IMG/VR virus record: IMGVR_UViG_3300040801_004479
Span: 1-21,303 of that record
Reading direction: 5' to 3' (one strand)
From: a virus
DNA: 21,303 nt
Shown here: in pieces, positions 13,240 through 19,610 of the stretch
Layout of the letters: every line of letters starts with the position of its first letter
Numbering within the stretch: the stretch's first letter is position 1
Translations under genes and position numbers: made by a program
Notes under the pieces: model-generated
The model's database searches: none
What the model was told of the DNA's origin: nothing
Seen by the model: the letters and a program-made list of their open reading frames with translations, nothing else

Positions 13240-13318
13240 TGGTGGAGCGTGTGGGAATCGAACCCACCTGATTTCTTCGGTGCAAGCGAAGTGACCACCC
13301 CTTGCAGTCCCACGTCCC
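13240..13318 (-). tRNA. tRNA-Ala (anticodon UGC) with encoded CCA
   Basis: The minus strand folds as a cloverleaf. The acceptor is GGGACGT with ACGCTCC, discriminator A and encoded CCA. The D stem is GACT/GGTC with a 9-base loop. The anticodon stem CTTCG/CGAAG is perfect around loop CTTGCAC (U33, anticodon UGC, A37). The variable loop is 7 bases, and the T stem GTGGG/CCCAC encloses TTCGATT. The G3-U70 pair, the alanine identity element, is present. One A4-C69 mismatch lies in the acceptor stem. It sits in the 187-bp gap between the prkA-like and yeaH-like genes on the same strand, so it is probably cut from the mRNA. Function is likely but the mismatch and long variable loop leave some doubt. 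Confidence 0.85.
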
Positions 13319-13329
13319 TGATATTATTA

Positions 13330-15321
13330 TCAATTTTCACGTCTAAGGATTTCTGAAACAAACCCTAAAGTTGCATTTGCACAATGAGCACAATAACCTT
13401 TTTTCTTCAAGGTCTTTAAAGCTCTTGAACGTCTTGCTTTAACCTTTGAAGAAGTAGATACTGTATTAGCAATTGAAAGAGTAACAACATTTTTAAGGTC
13501 ATCCATGAGCTTCTTTTCAATTGCATCCTTCAATGGTTTATATGTATCCCATTTCCATTCTTTACCTTGCTCAAGGCAATCAGATTTATAAACATAAACA
13601 CCTTTACGGAATTCACGTTTAGTCTCATTAGGAACAGGAATCAATTCTTCAACTGCTCTTAGAATCTTCTCATCAGGTTCATGATATTCACCTGTAACTT
13701 CATCTAGAACAGTCTCATCTTTACATGATGCCTTACAGTTGATATCATAGCGTTCAAAAAGTTCTGCTGCTTGATCATCAAAGGCATGAACAAAAGCTTT
13801 ACTTACTTCTTTTTTAGCAAATTCTTTATATTCTGCAATAACAGAATCTTCACCTGCTGTTAAAAGGTTCATAAATACTTCTTTGTCTTTATCATTTCCA
13901 CCCATATGATGATCAAAATTATCTCTTAATGATCTAATCATATCAAGTGGTGTAATACATCCTTTATATCTTTCATCTTCAGTTTCAACATGTTCTTTTT
14001 GACCAAGAACAATATTGATAGCATTAGTGATAAAACGTGGATCAATACCACTCATACATTCCCCATTTTTTCTACCTTCTTGCCTGATAATTTTGATATC
14101 TTTATCTTTACCCTTGCTGAATTCTTCAAGAAACTCATCATTGTAAAGTTTCATCTTCTTAATAAGACTGATCTTTTTAGAAGGAGCAAGTCTTGTAAGA
14201 ATTGCGAATTGAGCAGCAACTTCAAGAGTACCTGGGGCAATATGAATATCAGAAAATTCAGATTCAGCAATGAGCTTTTTATAAATTTCAATTTCATCTT
14301 TAATAGTATCATTCCAAGGAACTTTAACATGATAAATACGGCTATGCAAAGCTTCATTGGATTGATCATTTCGAAACTTATCAAATTCAGTTTGGTTTGT
14401 ATGAGATAAGATAAGCTCATCAAGATACATTTGAGGAAATCCAGGTGCTTTAATAACCTGCTCTTGGGCAAGTGTAATAAGAACATGATGAAACTTAAGA
14501 TCAGCTTTCAAGATTTCAATATATTCAATAAGACCACGATTAGCAACCTGAAGTTCTCCATCAAATTGATATGCTCTTGGATCACTTTCACCATACATAT
14601 GCAATTTTGACATATTAACCTTACCAATCAGTTCAGTAATATCCTGACTTTTAGGATCAGAAGGAGTAAATGTTCCAATACCACAACGTCTTTGTTCTGA
14701 AATTTTAATCATTTCAACAGGTATTTCATGCCATTTTTCAATGCCTGTATCTTTAGAAGTATAGTCTTCCATCAAATTTAATTGACAGACAGGGCATAAT
14801 TCTCCTTCAATACGAACACCAAGTCTTTTATTCCATTCTTCACGAAATCTTAAAGGAACTGCATGAAGTGGTTCTTCATGAATAGGACACCCTTTAATGG
14901 CATAAATAGGTGAATCATCCATTTCCAATCCTCTTTTAATAAGGGAAGCAATGGTAGATTTACCTGAAGAAACTGGCCCCATAAGCATCAAAATACGTTT
15001 ACCTGTTTCAGTACGTCTTGCTGCTGCCTTAAGAAACTTCATCATATCATGAATTGGTTCATATGCTCCAAAGATTTTACCATTGAAAAAATTATAGGAA
15101 ACAAGGTCTTCATATCCCCTAGTTTTTCGATTTTCAGCAATAGGACTTACACCCTTTTTCATGATCATGTTGTAGATTCTTGCAGCAGAAGTCATTGAAA
15201 TGCTAGGGTCATCCATAACCAACTGCATGTAATCAATAACAGTACCTTCCCATTTAGTAGGACCAACTTCTTCTTGCTGTTTTAGAATAATTTCTCTAAA
15301 ATCCTGATTCAAAACTTCCAT
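13330..15321 (-). CDS. PrkA / YeaG family AAA+ serine protein kinase (or protease)
   Basis: PrkA proteins combine an N-terminal AAA+ module with a C-terminal kinase-like domain. They were described as Ser kinases; Bacillus PrkA has more recently been reported as an ATP-dependent protease. This 663-residue protein is about the cellular length (around 640). The start region TKWEGTVIDYMQLVMDDPSI (22-41) is typical. ARIYNMIMKKGV (47-58) and FGAYEPI (84-90) follow, then Walker A GPVSSGKST at 115-123. Further on are CPIHEEPLHAVP, a CPVC pair, and FTPSDPKSQDITELIG. The C-terminal kinase-like part holds GVYVYKSDCLEQGKEWKW, and the end has YCAHCANATL. The tag-free start and AAAGGAG site indicate a cytoplasmic enzyme. 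It is the first gene of the module. Confidence 0.92.
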   Translation of the reverse strand: MEVLNQDFREIILKQQEEVGPTKWEGTVIDYMQLVMDDPSISMTSAARIYNMIMKKGVSPIAENRKTRGYEDLVSYNFFNGKIFGAYEPIHDMMKFLKAAARRTETGKRILMLMGPVSSGKSTIASLIKRGLEMDDSPIYAIKGCPIHEEPLHAVPLRFREEWNKRLGVRIEGELCPVCQLNLMEDYTSKDTGIEKWHEIPVEMIKISEQRRCGIGTFTPSDPKSQDITELIGKVNMSKLHMYGESDPRAYQFDGELQVANRGLIEYIEILKADLKFHHVLITLAQEQVIKAPGFPQMYLDELILSHTNQTEFDKFRNDQSNEALHSRIYHVKVPWNDTIKDEIEIYKKLIAESEFSDIHIAPGTLEVAAQFAILTRLAPSKKISLIKKMKLYNDEFLEEFSKGKDKDIKIIRQEGRKNGECMSGIDPRFITNAINIVLGQKEHVETEDERYKGCITPLDMIRSLRDNFDHHMGGNDKDKEVFMNLLTAGEDSVIAEYKEFAKKEVSKAFVHAFDDQAAELFERYDINCKASCKDETVLDEVTGEYHEPDEKILRAVEELIPVPNETKREFRKGVYVYKSDCLEQGKEWKWDTYKPLKDAIEKKLMDDLKNVVTLSIANTVSTSSKVKARRSRALKTLKKKGYCAHCANATLGFVSEILRREN

Positions 15322-15334
15322 ATTGTGACTCCTT

Positions 15335-15805
15335 TCACGTTTGGTTTGTTATTTCCTTTGGCTTTTTGTCCTGCAACATTTTAAGAAGTTCTTCTCTTGA
15401 TGTTACAAGGACATTGGTTTGGTTAGTTGGTCTAACCCCTCTCATCTCTTTAATATCCAATTCTTTTGCTTTTAGTTGTACCAATGCCCTTCTTACTTCC
15501 ATATATTCCCCATAGTTTTCATCAGAAAGAATCTCTTTTGATGCTTGGGTAATGGAATTAATAATTGTACTTGCAACTTCAGCTAACCTAGCGGAAAAAT
15601 TACCATTATTCATTTCATGTTGTATTTTCTCCAATAATTGGTTTGCATTAAATATGTTGCTTTCCAATGTCTTTACTGCATCACTATAGTCTATATCGGT
15701 CTGAAAGTCAACCCTTTTTTGATCCATGTCCCTATCAAGATTATCAGTTTCTTGAAAAATCTGATCTAAATTGTCTAAGTTTAATTCATTATTATGTCTT
15801 GGCAT
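15335..15805 (-). CDS. 16: Terminase small subunit, T4 gp16-like
   Basis: The start is taken at 15805 (MPRHNNELNLD...), preceded by AAGGGGGA; the frame extends to 15883 but that would run into the divergent promoter. The 156 residues compare with 164 in T4 gp16. A central helical hairpin (DYSDAVKTLESNIFNANQLL, then ARLAEVASTIINSITQASKEIL) lines up with T4 [20 protein letters not shown] and [20 protein letters not shown]. The C-terminal NVLVTSREELLKMLQD parallels T4 ATVFMGSPTELMDEIG. Gp16 recognises DNA and stimulates the gp17 ATPase. The match is moderate by eye but covers the whole length. It is followed by prkA rather than by gp17 as in T4. Confidence 0.78.
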   Translation of the reverse strand: MPRHNNELNLDNLDQIFQETDNLDRDMDQKRVDFQTDIDYSDAVKTLESNIFNANQLLEKIQHEMNNGNFSARLAEVASTIINSITQASKEILSDENYGEYMEVRRALVQLKAKELDIKEMRGVRPTNQTNVLVTSREELLKMLQDKKPKEITNQT

Positions 15806-15843
15806 ATATACAAATTCCCCCTTATAAATGGTATTTCTGTATA

Positions 15844-15851
15844 TATTTATG
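15844..15851 (-). promoter_or_regulatory. Late promoter variant CATAAATA before terS
   Basis: One mismatch from TATAAATA, 39 bp before the terS ATG, within the divergent intergenic region. It would drive terS and the prkA module as late genes. A TTGACT upstream has no good -10 at 17 bp. Confidence 0.4.
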
Positions 15852-15883
15852 GTTTCTTTACCAAAAAAAATTAAAAAAGTCAA

Positions 15884-15912
15884 TTAACATTTTGGGATTC
15901 TTGTGGTATAAT
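15884..15912 (+). promoter_or_regulatory. Sigma70 promoter of the plus-strand cassette
   Basis: TTAACA (15884-15889), a 17-bp spacer and TATAAT (15907-15912) preceded by TGG (extended -10). Transcription would begin near 15919, just before the AAAGGAG ribosome site of the epimerase gene. This is the best host-type promoter in the window and suggests early or middle expression. Confidence 0.88.
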
Positions 15913-15932
15913 GTAATAAAAAAGGAGTCGAT

Positions 15933-16907
15933 ATGAATATATTAGTTACAGGAGCAGCAGGTTTAATAGGGTCTCATTTATGTGATTTGCTGTTAAATCA
16001 AGGACATACGGTTATTGGTATTGATAATCTATTAAATGGTAAAAGAGAAAATATACCATCTGATGTTAGGTTTTTTAATTGGGATATAGTAAATAAACTT
16101 GATTTTGATTATTTTAATTCTATGCATGTAAATAAATATGGTGATATTATTAAAAATATAGATCGTTTATACCATTTAGCATGTCCTGCATCACCAGTAC
16201 ATTATCAGAAAACACCAATTCAAACAATGTTATCTAATATTGTAGGAACATATAATATGCTTCAGCTTGCTTATGATTTTAATGCAAGATTTTTATTTAC
16301 TTCAAGTTCTGAAGTATATGGGGATACTAAACTACAACCTATCAATGAAACACAAATAGGCGAAAACATAAATATTCTTTCTGATAGGTCTTGTTATGTT
16401 GAAGGAAAAAGAGCAGCAGAAACATTGATTTGGAATTATATAAAGGTAAAAGAAGTTGATATTAGAGTTACAAGATTATTTAATTGTTACGGTCCAAGAA
16501 TGGCAAAGGATGATGGAAGGGTTATAGCAAATTTCATTCATAATAGACCTATTACTATTCATGGAACAGGTGAACAAAAAAGATCATTCTGTTATGTTAC
16601 TGATACAGTTGAAGGGATAAACCTATTAATGGAAAGCAATGTTAAAAAACCAATTAATATAGGAAACCCATCAGGATATATCTCAATAAATAAATTAGCT
16701 GATATGATTATTGAATTAATGGGAGAAGATAAAGAAAAATATGAATTATATAATGAAAAAATATTTATAGAAGATAGATCAGATTCAGAAGTATATCAAA
16801 GAATTCCTGATATATCAGAAGCAACATATTATTTAAAATGGAGTCCAAAAGTAGGACTTGCTGAAGGATTAAAGAAAACAATAAAGGAGATAGAAAATGA
16901 TAAATAG
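15933..16907 (+). CDS. UDP-glucuronate decarboxylase-like NAD-dependent epimerase (UXS type)
   Basis: Extended short-chain dehydrogenase of 324 residues. The NAD-binding Rossmann motif GAAGLIGSH is at 7-15. The segment YHLACPASPVHYQKTPI (80-96), the FTSSSEVYGD stretch (122-131) and the catalytic pair Tyr155-Lys159 in SCYVEGKRAAET all follow the UDP-xylose synthase pattern. So do the later FNCYGPRM, DDGRVIANFI and RSFCYVTDTVEG. These enzymes convert UDP-glucuronate to UDP-xylose; a related 4,6-dehydratase or epimerase activity cannot be ruled out. The gene has AAAAAGGAG before the ATG. It could supply a sugar for DNA, virion or surface glycosylation, but no glycosyltransferase lies in the window. 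First gene of the cassette; overlaps the next by 11 bp. Confidence 0.88.
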   Translation: MNILVTGAAGLIGSHLCDLLLNQGHTVIGIDNLLNGKRENIPSDVRFFNWDIVNKLDFDYFNSMHVNKYGDIIKNIDRLYHLACPASPVHYQKTPIQTMLSNIVGTYNMLQLAYDFNARFLFTSSSEVYGDTKLQPINETQIGENINILSDRSCYVEGKRAAETLIWNYIKVKEVDIRVTRLFNCYGPRMAKDDGRVIANFIHNRPITIHGTGEQKRSFCYVTDTVEGINLLMESNVKKPINIGNPSGYISINKLADMIIELMGEDKEKYELYNEKIFIEDRSDSEVYQRIPDISEATYYLKWSPKVGLAEGLKKTIKEIENDK

Positions 16908-17529
16908 TTATACTGTGGATATGGAAAATCCCAAATCATGGGATGAATATTTTTATAATATTTGTAAAGTGGTTGCATCTAATTCAAAATGTCTTTCAAG
17001 AAAAATTGGAGCAGCAATTGTATTAGATAATACAGTTATTTCAACAGGATATAACGGACCACCTAGAGGGGTAAGAAGATGCGATGAAAGATGGTTAGTT
17101 GATACTGATATAAGAAAAGTTGCTATTGATAATTCTATTAAACATTCAGGAAATGATGGAGAAAGTCAATTTAGTTATATATCACCAATAGGCGATTTTT
17201 TTGAAAATTATTTGAAAGGTAAATGCCCAAGATATGTACCTGAAATGGGATTTAAATCAGGACAAGGATTGGAATGGTGTGTAGCAGGACATGCAGAAAG
17301 AAATGCTATTGTTAATGCTGCAAGATTAGGTCTTCATGCTTTGAAAGGAACTAAAATATATATGACGTGTGGTGTACCTTGTACTCCTTGTCTTATTGAA
17401 ATTATTAATTCAGGTATTGAAGAAATTATTGTAACTAAACTTGATGGATCATTTTATGATCAATCAGCACCCTATCTTTTAAAAGAAAGTGGTATTGCAA
17501 TTAGAACTTATGATTTTATTGAGGAATGA
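16897..17529 (+). CDS. dCMP deaminase-like zinc deaminase
   Basis: The cytidine/deoxycytidylate deaminase fold is recognised from the zinc site: HAE at 132-134 (CVAGHAERNAI, with the proton-shuttle Glu134) and PCTPC at 161-165. The N-terminal strand pair is typical (KIGAAIVLDNTVISTGYNGPPRG, residues 36-58). dCMP deaminases make dUMP for thymidylate synthesis. At 210 residues it resembles T4 Cd (193) in length. Between the GPPRG loop and the HAE motif lies about 70 residues with Cys62 and Cys110, which may bind a structural zinc. The start at 16897 has AAGGAG seven bases upstream inside the epimerase gene. Substrate is inferred, not visible. Confidence 0.85.
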   Translation: MINSYTVDMENPKSWDEYFYNICKVVASNSKCLSRKIGAAIVLDNTVISTGYNGPPRGVRRCDERWLVDTDIRKVAIDNSIKHSGNDGESQFSYISPIGDFFENYLKGKCPRYVPEMGFKSGQGLEWCVAGHAERNAIVNAARLGLHALKGTKIYMTCGVPCTPCLIEIINSGIEEIIVTKLDGSFYDQSAPYLLKESGIAIRTYDFIEE

Positions 17530-17532
17530 TTT

Positions 17533-17907
17533 ATGGTATATTGGATTACAGGATGTTCAAGTTCAGGGAAAACAGTATATTCTAAACGATTAAAAAGACA
17601 ATTTGAAGAATTAGGTGGAAAAGTATTGCTTTTAGATGGAGATACTGTTAGAGATATGTTTGGTAATCAAGGCTATGAAGATGAAGATAGAGAAAAGCAT
17701 ATAATGACTGTTGCTAATTATGCTGCTATAGCTGAAAAACAAGGATTCATTGTTATTATAGCTTTGATTTCACCTAAAAAAGAATGGCGAATGAAAGCAA
17801 GAAAAAAATTTGACAAGTCAATGTTGATTTATTTACCTGATGGTATTTTATGGGAAGGAACAGAATATGAAATACCTGATCATGAAGAAATGATGGCAGA
17901 AGGATAA
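17533..17907 (+). CDS. Short APS-kinase-like P-loop kinase
   Basis: Resembles adenylylsulfate kinase (CysC), which phosphorylates APS to PAPS. The P-loop GCSSSGKT is at 7-14, LLDGDTVRDMF at 33-43 matches the CysC LDGDNVR motif, and a helical part (HIMTVANYAAIAEKQGFIVIIALISP, split around residue 63) corresponds to the CysC NIRRIGEVA...GLIVITAFISP region. At 124 residues it lacks the last 70 or so of cellular CysC, including most of the lid and the usual FVDTPL segment; instead it ends IPDHEEMMAEG. The real substrate may differ (nucleotide, sugar or modified base). It is expressed with the deaminase gene (3-base gap, ribosome site GAGGAATGA). Confidence 0.75.
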   Translation: MVYWITGCSSSGKTVYSKRLKRQFEELGGKVLLLDGDTVRDMFGNQGYEDEDREKHIMTVANYAAIAEKQGFIVIIALISPKKEWRMKARKKFDKSMLIYLPDGILWEGTEYEIPDHEEMMAEG

Positions 17908-17910
17908 TTT

Positions 17911-18273
17911 ATGACAAAAAAAATAACTGATTTAAAACGTGAAGATAGAAATGCAATAGAAGAACAATTAGAAACTATATCTTCTTCTTTGGGAATGGAA
18001 GCATGGAATTCTCATGGTAATAATAGAAAAGGATTATTAGAAGATTTAATTGGAATGTGTTATAATTGCAGAAATCTTAATTATTGTAAAACTGAATTTG
18101 GTAATGTATTTGCTAAATGTGCTGAATATGATATTAAATTAAGTGGTCAAAATAGAATTACTGAATGTAATTCCCATTCTCCTATATATATTATGTCACT
18201 ACAAGAGATGTATGCTATAGCATATCTTATTGATAATGATAAAAAAGATAAAATTGGATTTGTTAAAGAATAA
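17911..18273 (+). CDS. Cys-rich hypothetical protein (120 aa)
   Basis: Last gene of the plus-strand cassette. The centre (about residues 49-87) holds a Cys cluster, MCYNCRNLNYCKTEFGNVF then AKCAEYDIKLSGQNRI and ECNSH, with CxxC, further single cysteines and a final Cys-x-x-His that could bind zinc or an Fe-S centre. The C-terminal part is helical with MYAIAYLIDND. I have the impression that this type of protein is common in phages, but I cannot name a family or function. It ends two bases before a strong bidirectional terminator. Confidence 0.7.
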   Translation: MTKKITDLKREDRNAIEEQLETISSSLGMEAWNSHGNNRKGLLEDLIGMCYNCRNLNYCKTEFGNVFAKCAEYDIKLSGQNRITECNSHSPIYIMSLQEMYAIAYLIDNDKKDKIGFVKE

Positions 18274-18304
18274 AAAAAAGGGGGAATTCCTTCCCCCATT
18301 TTTT
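18272..18304. terminator. Bidirectional Rho-independent terminator
   Basis: GGGGGAA (18280-18286), a TTCC loop and TTCCCCC (18291-18297) form a perfect 7-bp stem with eight A before and TTTTTT after. It therefore works on both strands, ending the plus-strand cassette and the minus-strand capsid gene, which converge here. Confidence 0.9.
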
Positions 18305-18322
18305 CATATATATAGTCTATCC

Positions 18323-19558
18323 TTATTGAGGAATATTTGCCAACTGAATCAATTGGTAATATTCTCTTGCCCCGAACAAGTGGTTATGAATAGCATATCT
18401 ACTCATCAATCCAACAGTAGGTTGAAATGAATTTTCAAATACTGCTCTACTAGCCAATAATTGAATATAAGGTAGATAAATAACACCCGTATCATATTCA
18501 CTTGGTCCCTTATAACCAACAATCAATTGATCTCTACTCTCAAAGGTATCTCTATAAACAACAAGTCTACCATCAAGTGAACCAATTCTGCTGACACCCG
18601 TAGGTTGTGTGGTCACGTCACCTGGGACAGGTGCAATAGCGAAAGCTGCCAATGTTTCAAGAATAGCAACGGCTCTTGGATTACCGACTAACCAATTACC
18701 ACTACCACGTCTTGTATTGATAGCAATGTCTTGAGTTCTACGGATAATGTTGTGATACAGTTCTCTATATCTTTCCATTTCCCATCTACCCTTGACCCCT
18801 TGAGCACTTGCAAGGAAATCCCATGTGGTATCATACCCACTAACCCCTCTTACGGTAGCATCAATAGCTGACATAAGTTCACGGTCAATTTCTTGGGTAA
18901 TCTCGTAGGCAAGAATATCCATCATTTCTTCCTCAAGATTCAGTCCATGCATAGCTTTAAGGTCTTGAGCAATCTCAAGAGACCATCTGCTTCTCAACTT
19001 TCTTGTTTTTGCTTCTACTTGAGTCTTTTCAACGGTCAAGTTCACTTCACGGATATGTGTACCCGCACCAATTCCTAAACCGATATCATTACCAACACCT
19101 GAACCTGCTTTAGAACCTAAAGCTTCACCTGCTGATGTAATATAAGACCCTGAATAACTTGAATCAATATTATTGTATCCAAGTTCTGTAGAGTTTGCGG
19201 TATAAGTTCCTGCTGTAGTTCCTGCTCTAAATCTCAAAGCGAAAGCAAGTCCAACAGGTCCAGTCAAAGGCTGTACACCAACTAATTGATGAGCAACCAA
19301 TTCAGGAAAAGTTCTACGAACCATAGGAACAGCAATCTTATGAAACATACCTGATGTAGGATAAGTAGCACCATCAATACCTCTACCATCTCCTGCACCT
19401 AAAGAATCTGCACCAGTACCCCAACCTGTAGTTTCCATAAGGAAATTATGTTGGTTTTCAAGCATAATAGCTGTAGACTTTTTAACGCTATCAGATGTAA
19501 TCTGTTTCCCCTCTTGAAGAACAGCATCCCACTTTTTAACTAAGTCTCTAATATTCAT
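18323..19558 (-). CDS. 23: Major capsid protein, T4 gp23-like
   Basis: HK97-fold shell protein of 411 residues (T4 gp23 is 521). Recognisable blocks are AVPMVRRTFPELVAHQLVGV (76-95) followed by QPLTGPVGLAFALRFRA, then KTQVEAKTRKLRSRWSLEIA (about 188-207) with QDLKAMHGLN, and WLVGNPRAVAILE near 288-300. These match the T4-type family. An N-terminal propeptide is expected: LME at 40-42 before Thr43 fits the T4 prohead-protease rule (I/L-x-E), and T4 gp23 loses 65 residues similarly. Ribosome site AGGAGGA is strong. A TATAAATG motif lies 32 bp before the ATG. High expression as the main late product is expected. Confidence 0.92.
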   Translation of the reverse strand: MNIRDLVKKWDAVLQEGKQITSDSVKKSTAIMLENQHNFLMETTGWGTGADSLGAGDGRGIDGATYPTSGMFHKIAVPMVRRTFPELVAHQLVGVQPLTGPVGLAFALRFRAGTTAGTYTANSTELGYNNIDSSYSGSYITSAGEALGSKAGSGVGNDIGLGIGAGTHIREVNLTVEKTQVEAKTRKLRSRWSLEIAQDLKAMHGLNLEEEMMDILAYEITQEIDRELMSAIDATVRGVSGYDTTWDFLASAQGVKGRWEMERYRELYHNIIRRTQDIAINTRRGSGNWLVGNPRAVAILETLAAFAIAPVPGDVTTQPTGVSRIGSLDGRLVVYRDTFESRDQLIVGYKGPSEYDTGVIYLPYIQLLASRAVFENSFQPTVGLMSRYAIHNHLFGAREYYQLIQLANIPQ

Positions 19559-19589
19559 ATTGTGTTTCCTCCTAATTATTTTTTTAATT

Positions 19590-19597
19590 CATTTATA
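19590..19597 (-). promoter_or_regulatory. Late promoter variant TATAAATG before capsid gene
   Basis: One mismatch from TATAAATA, located 32 bp before the capsid ATG in the 52-bp gap after the scaffold stop. The spacing agrees with other late motifs in the window. Confidence 0.45.
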
Positions 19598-19610
19598 ACA
19601 AAATTACATC

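Noticed and set aside
13240-13318. Reading the tRNA as Cys (GCA)
   Set aside because: With the 5-bp anticodon stem CTTCG/CGAAG the loop CTTGCAC puts U at 33 and UGC at 34-36. G3-U70 also marks alanine.
15806-15883. Upstream start (MTFLIFFG...) for the TerS-like gene
   Set aside because: It would cover the late-type motif and reach the divergent promoter. AAGGGGGA precedes the ATG at 15805 and the resulting length fits gp16.
15855-15883. Minus-strand sigma70 promoter from TTGACT before terS
   Set aside because: At 17 bp spacing the -10 would be TAAAGA, only three matches; the CATAAATA motif is a better candidate.
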